This document shows positions 34,453 to 43,237 of a DNA stretch of 64,000 nt, one piece after another. The position numbers and the translations under genes are program-made. The DNA lies in contig JAFYHS010000017.1 in NCBI GenBank assembly GCA_017539045.1, positions 1 to 64,000 on the forward strand, written 5' to 3'. This stretch comes from Bacteroidales bacterium. Its GTDB lineage: Bacteria; Bacteroidota; Bacteroidia; Bacteroidales; F082. The notes beneath the pieces were generated by a model. The model saw only the letters and a program-made list of their open reading frames with translations. It was not told where the DNA came from and did no database searches. Position 1 is the first letter of the stretch. Each line of letters opens with the position of its first letter.

Positions 34453-35532
34453 TTATTTTGGTGCCTTTATCAGCAAGTATATTCCCAGTATGCAGAAGAT
34501 GATGTTGGGGAACCAGGCTGCGAGGGCCGGCGACAGCCCACCCGATATGGCGAACGACTTGGAGATCTGCAAAAACAGGATATACGCAAAGGCGATGCCG
34601 ATGCCGATGCCAAGATGCATACCGATGCCGCCTCTCACCTTACGGCTCGACAAAGCAGCGCCGATCAGCGTCAGGATGATGACTGCCGCGGGCGAAGCCA
34701 TGCGTTGGTGCATCTCCACCTGATATACCTTCACCCCTTCCGAGCCCTTCTCCTTCATGCTGTTGATATGCTCCTGGAGCTCAAAGTAATTCATCTCGTC
34801 GAAGTCCTCCTTGATCTTGTAGAGGTCGGTAGGATAAAGGTTGATGATGGTGTCGTAGTTTCGGCCTTTGATGATGGACTCCTTCTCGCCGTCAATGGTT
34901 CGGATGGCATACGGGTCGAAATACCAGCTGTTGGGCGCTATGGTATCATGATAGAGCACGTCAGCCATAGCCTTGTATTTCAATTCATTGCCATCGTATT
35001 TCTCCCACGAGAACTTATAGCCGTATTGTTTGGCGATGTTGAAACTCTCCACATACACGAACTCGTCTTTTCCGACCTGCACGTGCACATTGCGTCCCGC
35101 GCTCTGGCTCAGCTTCTCCATATACTCGTCCTTGAATTCCCTACGGATCTCGTTAGTCTTCGGAATCAGGAAGTTACCAAAATAGAGCGACATCATCGCG
35201 ATGGCGAAGGCGGCCAGCATATATGGATAAAGGAAGCGCCAGAAACTGATGCCACTGCTCAGGATGGCCACAATCTCGGTGCGGGCAGCCATCTTCGAGG
35301 TGAAAAACACCACGGCGATGAAGGCGAACAAGTGGATGAAGAGGTTGATATAATAGGGAATAGACATGATATAATAGTCCACCACCACCCGCTGCCATGG
35401 GGCATGATGCCTCAGGAAGCTGTCGATGTTCTCGGACAGGTCAAAGATGATGACCACCAAGATCAGCATGGAGATGGCGAAGAAAAAAGTCCCGATGTAC
35501 TTTTTGAAGATATATGCGTCTATTTTTTTCAT
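34453..35532 (-). CDS. LptF/LptG family LPS-transport permease
   Basis: A 359-aa protein with three N-terminal membrane helices (about 10-125), a periplasmic beta-jellyroll domain (about 140-260) and three C-terminal helices (about 275-355), the YjgP/YjgQ pattern. With the LptB ATPase, two such permeases pull LPS from the inner membrane. Only one is coded here. It begins right after the tgt stop codon, so it is co-transcribed. F or G cannot be told apart by eye. Confidence 0.92.
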   Translation of the reverse strand: MKKIDAYIFKKYIGTFFFAISMLILVVIIFDLSENIDSFLRHHAPWQRVVVDYYIMSIPYYINLFIHLFAFIAVVFFTSKMAARTEIVAILSSGISFWRFLYPYMLAAFAIAMMSLYFGNFLIPKTNEIRREFKDEYMEKLSQSAGRNVHVQVGKDEFVYVESFNIAKQYGYKFSWEKYDGNELKYKAMADVLYHDTIAPNSWYFDPYAIRTIDGEKESIIKGRNYDTIINLYPTDLYKIKEDFDEMNYFELQEHINSMKEKGSEGVKVYQVEMHQRMASPAAVIILTLIGAALSSRKVRGGIGMHLGIGIGIAFAYILFLQISKSFAISGGLSPALAAWFPNIIFCILGIYLLIKAPK

Positions 35533-36663
35533 TTACAGTCTAGTGGTAACTTTTTTCAGCATCATGTCGCGCCATTCGGCGAAGTCGCCAGCGATGATGT
35601 GTTTGCGTGACTCACGCACCAGCCAGAGATAGAAGCCTATGTTGTGAAGGCTGGCAATCATGGGGCCTAGGATCTCGCCTGCGACGAAGAGATGACGCAG
35701 ATAAGCCCTGGTATATTGTGCATCGACGAAAGTTTCGCCGTTGGGGTCGACGGGCGAGAAGTCGTATTTCCACTTTTCGTTCTTCAGGTTGATGATGCCT
35801 TCGGAGGTGAAAATCATGCCGTTACGGCCGTTGCGTGTGGGCATCACGCAGTCGAACATGTCGACACCGCGCGAGATGCTCTCCAGGATATTGGCCGGTG
35901 TGCCGACGCCCATCAGGTAACGCGGACGGTCTTGGGGCAGGATGGCATTGACCAATTCAATCATCTCGTACATCACCTCGGTGGGTTCACCCACGGCCAG
36001 TCCGCCGATGGCGTTGCCGGCAGCGTTCTTGGAGGCGATGTATTCGGCCGACTGCTCGCGCAGGTCGCGGTAGACGCAGCCCTGCACGATGGGGAACAAG
36101 GCCTGCTCGTAGCCGTATTTCGGTTGGGTGGCATTAAAACGCTCGATGCAGCGGTCGAGCCAGCGGTGAGTGCGTTCCATCGAAGGCTTGGCATAATGGT
36201 AGTCGGCCGTCCCAGGCGTGCATTCGTCGAAGGCCATCATGATGTCGGCACCAATGCTGCGTTGGATGTCCATCACGTTTTCGGGGGTAAAGAGATGCCG
36301 CGACCCGTCGATATGCGACTGGAAGGTGACGCCCTCCTCTTTCATCTTGCGGATGCCCGTCAGCGAGAACACCTGGAAGCCACCGCTATCGGTCAGTATG
36401 GGGCGGTCCCATCCGTTGAATTTGTGAAGACCGCCAGCGGCCTCGAGCACATCCAATCCCGGACGGAGATAGAGATGGTAGGTGTTGCCCAAGATGATCT
36501 GTGCCTTCACCTCGTCGCGCACATCGCGCAAATGACAGGCCTTCACCGTACCCGCCGTACCGACAGGCATGAAAATCGGGGTCTCGATAGGGCCGTGGTC
36601 AGTGCTCAGCACACCTGCTCGGGCGTGGCTTTTCGGGTCGTTTGCTGCAATAGTGAAATTCAT
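35533..36663 (-). CDS. tgt: Queuine/preQ1 tRNA-ribosyltransferase
   Basis: A 376-aa enzyme that exchanges G34 for preQ1 in tRNAs with GUN anticodons. TPIFMPVGTAGTVKA, DSGGFQVFSL (nucleophile region, catalytic Asp), MAFDECTPGTADYHYA, GGLAVGEP and MPTRNGRNG are all family motifs. The C-terminal zinc ligands usual in Tgt (CxCxxC...H) are not obvious; the corresponding region reads FSPVDPNGETFVDAQYTRAYLRH-like (cited as VDPNGETFV and YTRAYLRHL), so one or more Cys appear replaced. The start MNFTIAAND is chosen over upstream in-frame codons. A -7 TACTTTTG on the minus strand lies 16 nt ahead. Confidence 0.94.
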   Translation of the reverse strand: MNFTIAANDPKSHARAGVLSTDHGPIETPIFMPVGTAGTVKACHLRDVRDEVKAQIILGNTYHLYLRPGLDVLEAAGGLHKFNGWDRPILTDSGGFQVFSLTGIRKMKEEGVTFQSHIDGSRHLFTPENVMDIQRSIGADIMMAFDECTPGTADYHYAKPSMERTHRWLDRCIERFNATQPKYGYEQALFPIVQGCVYRDLREQSAEYIASKNAAGNAIGGLAVGEPTEVMYEMIELVNAILPQDRPRYLMGVGTPANILESISRGVDMFDCVMPTRNGRNGMIFTSEGIINLKNEKWKYDFSPVDPNGETFVDAQYTRAYLRHLFVAGEILGPMIASLHNIGFYLWLVRESRKHIIAGDFAEWRDMMLKKVTTRL

Positions 36664-36710
36664 CCTTGTAATTTTGTGCAAAAGTACGACTTTTTTTGCA
36701 ACATTTTTCA

Positions 36711-36718
36711 TATCTTTG
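36711..36718 (+). promoter_or_regulatory. -7 promoter element of the glycosyltransferase gene
   Basis: TATCTTTG 22 nt upstream of the GTG at 36741; it supports this GTG as the start. Confidence 0.65.
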
Positions 36719-36740
36719 CATTCAATAAAAATCATCGACC

Positions 36741-37910
36741 GTGCAGTTCAGTTTTCACTTTAACAGCTTAAGTTTCATACTTTTAATCATTTTTGGCGTC
36801 AGCCTCGTCATCCAATTGATCTACCATTGGGGCCTGTTTTCGAAAGTGGCCTTCTATAAAAGGAATGCGCGCCCGAAACTCGACGAGGAGCTGGAGCCCG
36901 TCTCCATCGTGCTTTGTGCCCGCGACGCCTACGAGTACCTCACCGAATTGATCCCTGCCCTACTCAAGCAGGATTATCCTGATTTTGAAATTGTTGTAGT
37001 GAACGACTGCTCTGATGATGAGACCGAGGAATACCTGAAAGACTTGGAACGCAAGGAGACAAGGGTGAAACCCGTGCAGTTGAAGCAACACCTTAACTTC
37101 TTCAACGGCAAGAAGTTCCCGCTTTCGATGGGCATCAAGTCGGCACAAAACGACCTCATCGTCTTCACAGAATGCAACTGCATGCCCGTCAACGACCAAT
37201 GGCTGCGTAGCGTGGTGAACCGTTACAACAGCCGCACGGAGATCGTCATCGGCTACAGCCCCTACGTGCAGAAGAAAAGCAGCCTGAATCGCATCATCCG
37301 CTTCGACGCCCTGCAGAACGGCCTGCTCTACCTCTCCGCCGCCCTGAGTCGTCATCCCTATATGGGCATCGGCAAGAACTTGTCATATCGTAAAGAGCTG
37401 TTCTACAGGAACCAAGGCTTCATCTCGCATTACACCACCTCGGTGGGCGACGACGACTTGTTTATCAACCAAACCGCCAACAAGAAAAACACGGAGGTCC
37501 TGATCGACGCCGAGGACGCCATCCTTGCCACCCCCACCAACAATTTCAAACTTTGGATGCGTCAGAAGAGCAGCCGCTACTCCACCATCCCGAAGTATGG
37601 CACCAGAGCCCGTTTGATGCTCAGCTTGTTCTACGTATCCCAGTTCTTGTTCTACGCCTCATTCATCGCGCTGCTGGCCCTCTGTGCAAGACCCGCCTTC
37701 ACCATCGCCAACAATGCGGTCTTCTATATCCCCATCTTGGTGTTTTTCTTCCTGCTGCGCTTTGGCACACAGCTGTTTATCTACCACAAAGCCTCCAAGC
37801 GCTTGGGTGAAAAAGGCCTGCTCCCAGGATTGATCGCCTACGATTTCCTGTTTGCTTTCCTCTCCCCCTGGCAAAGACTGATGGGAAGAATGAATGTGGG
37901 AGTAGAATGA
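36741..37910 (+). CDS. Membrane glycosyltransferase family 2
   Basis: A 389-aa GT-A enzyme with an N-terminal membrane helix (about 10-28), the GT2 core (PVSIVLCARDAYEYL, then IVVVNDCSDDETEEYL with the DxD-like region, FTECNCMP) and a QKSSRYSTIPKYG acceptor motif (cited in the QXXRW-like place), followed by two or three membrane helices. It probably adds a sugar to a lipid-linked or surface glycan. The start is GTG. It has no polysaccharide genes next to it. Confidence 0.88.
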   Translation: MQFSFHFNSLSFILLIIFGVSLVIQLIYHWGLFSKVAFYKRNARPKLDEELEPVSIVLCARDAYEYLTELIPALLKQDYPDFEIVVVNDCSDDETEEYLKDLERKETRVKPVQLKQHLNFFNGKKFPLSMGIKSAQNDLIVFTECNCMPVNDQWLRSVVNRYNSRTEIVIGYSPYVQKKSSLNRIIRFDALQNGLLYLSAALSRHPYMGIGKNLSYRKELFYRNQGFISHYTTSVGDDDLFINQTANKKNTEVLIDAEDAILATPTNNFKLWMRQKSSRYSTIPKYGTRARLMLSLFYVSQFLFYASFIALLALCARPAFTIANNAVFYIPILVFFFLLRFGTQLFIYHKASKRLGEKGLLPGLIAYDFLFAFLSPWQRLMGRMNVGVE

Positions 37911-37976
37911 CAACAGAGACTCTGCAGGAAATAATGGGGCATAGAAAGATGTGCAAGGATAAGTGTTAGCCAATTC

Positions 37977-39653
37977 TCACTTCGTCACTACCACCCTCTT
38001 CACACAAACGCCATTTCCCACATACACTCGTGCCAAGTAGATGCCCGCAGCAAGGCCGCTAGTGTCAATCATGGCATTGATGCCATTGTAGGAAGGAACG
38101 GTGGCCACTTTTTGGCCAAGCAGGTCATAAAGGTATAATTGCTTCAGCCCCTTGCCCGTTACGCTAAGCAAGCCTCGTGTTGGATTGGGATAAATACTAA
38201 CACTTGTTGCCTCAACCATCCCTTCTTCCACACTGTTATAGTCGAAGATGTCGGTGATTTGGAGGGCCCAATAAGATTCATACCCACATAGACGATTGTC
38301 CCAATTGGTGCAGCTGAAATCGCCCTCATAGCCCTCCTCTGGCATTTCGGCGGTGGCAAGGATGGTGTATACAGTGTCGCTAAGCATCATGACATCATTT
38401 AGTATGATTTCACTATATTTCGTCCCTATCACCCTCTCCCAAAGCAAGTTGCCATCAACATCGGTGCGAAACACCCACAACCGCGAATGATGATGGTAAT
38501 CCTCTGGAATCTGCAGGTTTTGTGCACTTTGCACATCTCCATCATTTGAGTTAGTATTACCGAAAACCGTGAACCCGCCATCCTCGTTCTGAAAGGCTTT
38601 GATGGGGAAATCGGAGCCAGAACCACCATAGCAGCGACTCCAGACGATATTACCGTCAAAATCGGTGCGAACGAGCCAGGTATCGGGAGTTTGGCTTGTC
38701 TCGCTGTATCCGAGATGATATCCTGCACCTTCGGCATCTCTGTCATCTGATTGTGTGTCGCAAACCAAGAGGAAACCATCTTCAAGTTCTATTACATGGT
38801 CAACGATATCAAGCTTAGACCCACCGAAGCAATGAAACCAAAGCAACTGGCCAGCATTGTTCAGTTTGGCGAAAAGAACATCACTTGCATCCGTTGAAGG
38901 CACTTGGCAAACTGGTATAGATCCCACATAGCCAGGGTTGCCGACCATTGCCACATAATAACCTCCGCCAGAAACATTGATAAGGCATTGCGGCCACTCC
39001 CAATTCTCCGTGCCCAAGTTGGTTTCCCATTCAAGGTGACCAAGGCTGTCGATTTTCACCACCCAAACATCATCCAACCCATAATGGTTAGTAATGTCGC
39101 CCCCTGCCCATCGGATGGTTGTAGAAGCAATCACCCCCCCGTCCGGAGTAGAAGCGCCATACACACTGTTCGCCAAAGCCTCGTTCGCGCACCCCACCAT
39201 GGTCTCCCAAACCACTCCTATGTTAGCATCCAATTTCTTTATTCCTAACTGTTCCTTTCCTAATTCATTTTGCGGATGTCCTATCGCATAGATAGAGCCT
39301 TGGTTTATTCCTACAAATAGATCTTCATCTATTCGGGCGTAAGGCCCCAAACTGAATTCATTATCGAGGACGCCAGTTTCATCAATTCCAATGACCCACG
39401 AGCGATTTGACAAAGGAATTGTCACCATGCCACTTTGTTCAGTAACACGTCCTGCTATCCAATAACCATTGGGCTTTTTTACTATGCGGGTAGCCCTGTC
39501 ATTACCCATACTCCCATAGCATTGTTGCCAATCTATGCGGATTTGCGAATAGGCACATACTGAAGCTAATGCCATCGCTAAAGAAATTATCAAGAAAACG
39601 ATTTTATGTAAAATGTTCGGCGTCTGTGGCGACATGTGCGCATTGTTCGTCAT
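37977..39653 (-). CDS. T9SS-secreted repeat protein
   Basis: A 558-aa secreted protein. The signal-like N terminus (IVFLIISLAMALASVCAYSQ) precedes several blades of the same pattern, WQQCYGSMGNDRATRIVK / YGGSGSDFPIKAFQNEDGGFTVFGNTNSNDGDV-type (cited as CYGGSGSD and GGFTVFGNTNSNDGD), consistent with a beta-propeller. The C-terminal 75 residues (VSIYPNPTRGLLSVTGKG to the end) are a T9SS type A sorting domain that sends it through the type IX secretion system to the surface. Ligand or role unknown. Confidence 0.85.
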   Translation of the reverse strand: MTNNAHMSPQTPNILHKIVFLIISLAMALASVCAYSQIRIDWQQCYGSMGNDRATRIVKKPNGYWIAGRVTEQSGMVTIPLSNRSWVIGIDETGVLDNEFSLGPYARIDEDLFVGINQGSIYAIGHPQNELGKEQLGIKKLDANIGVVWETMVGCANEALANSVYGASTPDGGVIASTTIRWAGGDITNHYGLDDVWVVKIDSLGHLEWETNLGTENWEWPQCLINVSGGGYYVAMVGNPGYVGSIPVCQVPSTDASDVLFAKLNNAGQLLWFHCFGGSKLDIVDHVIELEDGFLLVCDTQSDDRDAEGAGYHLGYSETSQTPDTWLVRTDFDGNIVWSRCYGGSGSDFPIKAFQNEDGGFTVFGNTNSNDGDVQSAQNLQIPEDYHHHSRLWVFRTDVDGNLLWERVIGTKYSEIILNDVMMLSDTVYTILATAEMPEEGYEGDFSCTNWDNRLCGYESYWALQITDIFDYNSVEEGMVEATSVSIYPNPTRGLLSVTGKGLKQLYLYDLLGQKVATVPSYNGINAMIDTSGLAAGIYLARVYVGNGVCVKRVVVTK

Positions 39654-39812
39654 GGCATCTTAATTTTTTGACACCGCAAATATACAACGCGAAAAAGCAA
39701 AAGTCAAGAATAAAGTGTTTTTTGAAGTTACCCATGAGATTATCAACTCAAATCAGGGGAATCAACATTCGAACAGACATAAGAACATGGCCGGCAATCC
39801 ATGCCACAAAAA

Positions 39813-40568
39813 CTACCCCTTAATCTGAATCATGAGCCCCTCGTCAATCAAAGGCTGCACCAAGCGGCGCATCTCCTCGACGGTGAATTTCTGTAAGCCT
39901 TCCTCTGGCGTAGGACGGTCGATAGTGTACACCATGATTTCGCGAGGCTTCAGAATCCGCACGATGTCCATCCAGCCGTTCAACACTTCGGCGCTCGACG
40001 AGTCGAAGTCCTTGCTTTTCAAGAACATGGTCTGCAGAATAAAGTCACCGTTGAACTGTTTCAGGGCCTCCACTACCCTATTCACATCATAACCTGGGAC
40101 GGGATGGTTGATTTTCTCAACGAGTTCATTGGTTGGGGCATCGATTTTCATCGTCGGGTTATCAACCTTGCGTAAGGCATTAAATATCTCCGGTTTGTGC
40201 ACCATCGTAGCATTCGACAGCACGGTGATCTTTGAATTGGGATAATACTGGTTACGAAGTTTTATTGTGTCGTCGATGATCTGCGGGAATTCAGGATTGA
40301 TGGTGGGCTCGCCGTCGCCGCTGAAGGTGATGGAGTCGATGGTGACGCCATCCGCTTGGCATTGCTGCAACTTGGCTTCCAAGGCATTGCGCACCTTTTC
40401 GGCCGAGGGCAATTGGGTGTCATTACGCCCGTCCTTGTTCCAGCCGCATTCGCAATAGATGCAGTCGAACGTACATATCTTACCCTTTTCAGGCAACAGA
40501 TTGATTCCCAACGAGCTACCAAGACGACGGCTATGGATGGGACCGAAAACGACTTCTTCTCTGATCAT
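39813..40568 (-). CDS. Radical SAM protein (COG0731-like)
   Basis: A 251-aa enzyme with FGPIHSRRLGSSLGINLLP at the N terminus and the cluster motif CTFDCIYCECGW (CxxxCxxC, about 33-40). ITFSGDGEPTINPEF (about 78-92) and VGEP-like sites follow. This matches short radical SAM proteins related to Fe-S oxidoreductases of COG0731, common in Bacteroidota and unassigned. It is distinct from the island enzyme, which has a B12-type domain. Confidence 0.88.
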   Translation of the reverse strand: MIREEVVFGPIHSRRLGSSLGINLLPEKGKICTFDCIYCECGWNKDGRNDTQLPSAEKVRNALEAKLQQCQADGVTIDSITFSGDGEPTINPEFPQIIDDTIKLRNQYYPNSKITVLSNATMVHKPEIFNALRKVDNPTMKIDAPTNELVEKINHPVPGYDVNRVVEALKQFNGDFILQTMFLKSKDFDSSSAEVLNGWMDIVRILKPREIMVYTIDRPTPEEGLQKFTVEEMRRLVQPLIDEGLMIQIKG

Positions 40569-40661
40569 GTGTTTGTTTTTGCTTATGGCTGATAGCTAAT
40601 GGCCTATGGCCTGCCCCGATATAGAGGCAAGCCATAGGCCATAGGCTATGAGCCATTGTAT

Positions 40662-42230
40662 TTACTTAGCGTACTGGACGGCTCTCGTCTCGCGGATGAC
40701 CGTGATTTTGATCTGACCCGGATAGGTCATCTCGGTCTGGATCTGCTTCGAGAGGTCGTAGGCGATGCGGTCGGCTTCTTGGTCGCTCACCTTGTCGGCA
40801 CCCACGATGACGCGGAGCTCACGGCCAGCTTGGATGGCATAGGTCTTCACCACGCCCGGATAGCTCATGGCCATCTCCTCCAGCTTGTTGAGGCGCTGGA
40901 TATAGGCCTCGACCACCTCGCGGCGGGCACCGGGACGGGCACCAGAGATGGCGTCGCACACTTGGACGATGGGCGAGATGAGGTTGTCCATCTCGATTTC
41001 GTCGTGGTGGGCACCGATGGCGTTGCAGATGTCGGGTTTCTCCTTCATGCGCTCGGCCACCTTCATACCCAGGATGGCATGCGGCAGCTCTTCCTCGTTC
41101 TCAGCCACTTTACCGATGTCGTGGAGCAGACCAGCACGTTTGGCGGCTTTCACGTTGAGGCCCAACTCGGCAGCCATGGTGGCGCAGAGCTTGGCCGTCT
41201 CCACAGAGTGCTGCAGCAGGTTCTGTCCGTATGAGGAACGGTATTTCATGCGACCCACCATCTTGATGAGCTCGGGATTCAGGTTGTGAATGCCGAGGTC
41301 GATGGAGGTGCGCTTACCCGTCTCGATGATTTCTTGTTCCACCTGTTTCTCCACCTTGTGGACCACCTCTTCGATACGGGCGGGGTGGATGCGGCCGTCG
41401 ACGACGAGCTTCTGCAGGGAGAGGCGGGCGATTTCGCGGCGGATGGGATCGAAACCGGAGATGAGGATGGCATCGGGGCTGTCGTCGATAATGATCTCGA
41501 CGCCCGTGAGCGACTCGAGGGTGCGGATGTTACGACCCTCACGGCCGATGATGCGGCCCTTGATCTCGTCGTTCTCGATGTTGAACACGCTGACGGTGTT
41601 CTCGATAGCTGTCTCGGCAGCCGTACGCTGGATGGTCTCGATGACGATCTTCTTGGCCATCTGGTTGGCGCTCATCTTGGCGTCTTCGGTGGCTTCCTTC
41701 ACGTAGACCATAGCCTCGGCCTGGGCGTCTTCCTTGATCAACTCGATCAGTTGATCCTTGGCTTCTTTGACCGAGAGACCGGAGATGGACTCCAGTTTTT
41801 TCGACTCCTCGCTGTAGATACGGTCGAGGTCGGCCTTTTTCTTGTTGAAGCTTTCCATCTGAGAGTCAAGACGTTGCTGTGCAGCTTGCAGCTCTTTGCC
41901 TTTACGCTGCACCTCTTCCATCTTTTGGTTGGCCTCCTGCTTGAGTTGGCTGACCTTCTGTTCGGTCTTCTGCAGCTCGCGTTTGCGGTCGTTGCAGGCC
42001 TTCTCGTGCTCGTCTTTCATCTGGAGGAACTTCTCCTTGGCTTGCAGGATGCGTTCTTTCTTGATGACTTCGGCTTTTTCCTTGGCCTCTTCGAGCAAGG
42101 CGGTCTCTTCTTTGGTGACGGCTTTCTTCAGTATGGTGGACGTGATGAGGTAACCAACCGCAAGGCCCACGACCAAAGCTGCTGCGGCGATGATAATCCA
42201 AGTAGTGTTTGTGATAGTGAGTAATAACAT
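40662..42230 (-). CDS. rny: Ribonuclease Y
   Basis: A 522-aa membrane-anchored endoribonuclease that starts mRNA decay. One N-terminal helix (about 8-30), a long coiled coil (about 35-200), a KH domain (about 212-270, [15 protein letters not shown]), and an HD domain (about 335-430, LLHDIGKV with the metal-binding His-Asp). Family length is normal. It is downstream of zapA and the 6S-like RNA on the same strand, with the RNA in the intervening 260 nt. Confidence 0.95.
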   Translation of the reverse strand: MLLLTITNTTWIIIAAAALVVGLAVGYLITSTILKKAVTKEETALLEEAKEKAEVIKKERILQAKEKFLQMKDEHEKACNDRKRELQKTEQKVSQLKQEANQKMEEVQRKGKELQAAQQRLDSQMESFNKKKADLDRIYSEESKKLESISGLSVKEAKDQLIELIKEDAQAEAMVYVKEATEDAKMSANQMAKKIVIETIQRTAAETAIENTVSVFNIENDEIKGRIIGREGRNIRTLESLTGVEIIIDDSPDAILISGFDPIRREIARLSLQKLVVDGRIHPARIEEVVHKVEKQVEQEIIETGKRTSIDLGIHNLNPELIKMVGRMKYRSSYGQNLLQHSVETAKLCATMAAELGLNVKAAKRAGLLHDIGKVAENEEELPHAILGMKVAERMKEKPDICNAIGAHHDEIEMDNLISPIVQVCDAISGARPGARREVVEAYIQRLNKLEEMAMSYPGVVKTYAIQAGRELRVIVGADKVSDQEADRIAYDLSKQIQTEMTYPGQIKITVIRETRAVQYAK

Positions 42231-42264
42231 TTTAAAACTCTGTTTTTACTCGAAAAATGAGGAG

Positions 42265-42460
42265 GAAAAAAAGAAACTGCCTGCTCTTGGGATATGCGTA
42301 AACCCCATAAGATACGCTTGTGGCCACCGCGTTGCGCAAACGTCCACCGGCACCGAAGTGCTTCCCAAAGGAATGAGGCCTGTTTTTACAGAGCGCGAGT
42401 AGACCGATTGATGTGTGTTTTGTGTTGAGTTTACCAAATGCGCTGAACAGGCAGTTCCAG
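42265..42460 (-). ncRNA. ssrS: 6S RNA candidate
   Basis: A 196-nt non-coding stretch between zapA and rny. On the minus strand GGAACTGCCTGTTC (plus 42445-42458) pairs with GAGCAGGCAGTTTC (42274-42286), closing an arm of about 185 nt; inside, GGTAAAC pairs with GTTTAC, then a large loop, then a GC-rich terminal stem (GGCC..GGTGGCC). After the closing stem comes TTTCTTTTTTT. The length, long rod with a central bulge, terminal T-run and position beside zapA, where ssrS lies in other bacteria, all fit 6S RNA. No strong own promoter is visible (GTTCTTTG only), so it may be processed from the zapA transcript. Confidence 0.7.
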
Positions 42461-42494
42461 ATCTTCAAAGAACCCACCCACGTCTTCACGTGGA

Positions 42495-42779
42495 TTATGA
42501 TTGTTCGCTCAATAAGTCGTTCAGATCTTGCAGCTTACGCTCCAGATTCTGATTCCTGTAAGACAATTCAGCATCCATCTTGACTACCGAGGTGGCAAAT
42601 TGCAAGGCCGTCATCGAAAGCAAGTCCTGCACATCCTTGTAGGCGTAATGCTTCGTGTAATACTTCACCCTCTCGTTGATGAGGGCGCCGGCCTTCCTGA
42701 CCTTTTCCTCGTCAGCACGAGCCACCGAAAGGCGATAGGGCCTGTCCAGTAACGTGATATTGATGGTTATTTCGTCCAT
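42495..42779 (-). CDS. zapA: Cell division protein ZapA
   Basis: A 94-aa FtsZ-ring associated protein. MDEITINITLLDRPYRLSV, then EEKVRKAGALINERVKYYTKHY and a C-terminal coiled coil (about 55-90) match ZapA in length and layout. It bundles FtsZ filaments. The start with MDEITI is chosen over an upstream ATG as it begins the conserved strand. The next gene upstream on the same strand is a ZapB-like coiled coil. Confidence 0.9.
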   Translation of the reverse strand: MDEITINITLLDRPYRLSVARADEEKVRKAGALINERVKYYTKHYAYKDVQDLLSMTALQFATSVVKMDAELSYRNQNLERKLQDLNDLLSEQS

Positions 42780-42803
42780 TGTGCTGACTTTCAAGTATCT
42801 GAA

Positions 42804-43097
42804 TTATTCCTTACTGTTCAAAATCGAAACGCATCTGTCAATTTCCCTCACCAACTCTTGAATGAGCTTTCTTCCTTCTTCTAATTCTCCCTCGTTGTCG
42901 AGTGCGTTAACAATTGTACTTTTATTTATTTTATCTTGCAACTCCCCTGCCGAACGGCGCAGCGCCAGATTCTCCTCATCCAACGCCTTGTTCGCTTCGG
43001 CGAGCCGCTTGTTTTCCACCGCCAACTGATTTTTCTCATCAATCAATTTCCTCAATTTCAATTCAATCTCGGATACTATGATGCTCAAATCGGCCAT
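42804..43097 (-). CDS. ZapB-like coiled-coil protein
   Basis: A 97-aa protein that is almost entirely heptad-repeat coiled coil (IVSEIELKLRKLIDEKNQL to about residue 60), with a short C-terminal helix. It lies 24 nt upstream of zapA on the same strand. Size, coiled coil and neighbour match ZapB, which bridges ZapA to the nucleoid in other bacteria, but the sequence is too simple to prove orthology. The start MADLS at 43097 is chosen because the longer frame reads through the neighbouring promoter region with no sensible protein. Confidence 0.7.
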   Translation of the reverse strand: MADLSIIVSEIELKLRKLIDEKNQLAVENKRLAEANKALDEENLALRRSAGELQDKINKSTIVNALDNEGELEEGRKLIQELVREIDRCVSILNSKE

Positions 43098-43237
43098 GGA
43101 ACAATCGGTTCTTGGAATTGTGCCACAAAAATACGGAATTAAACAATACTTCGCCCGTTTTTCGAAAAAAAAATTCCACGATATGCCCATAATAGCAGGA
43201 AAAACCCTACTTTTATCGCTCCAAAACCAACAACAGC

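Noticed and set aside
39813-40568. Second radical SAM gene as a partner of the island enzyme
   Set aside because: It lies 25 kb away in a core-like context and belongs to a different radical SAM group.
40656-42224. Long plus-strand frames opposite rny
   Set aside because: Antisense shadows; low-complexity Leu/Val/Asp translations, and rny is intact.
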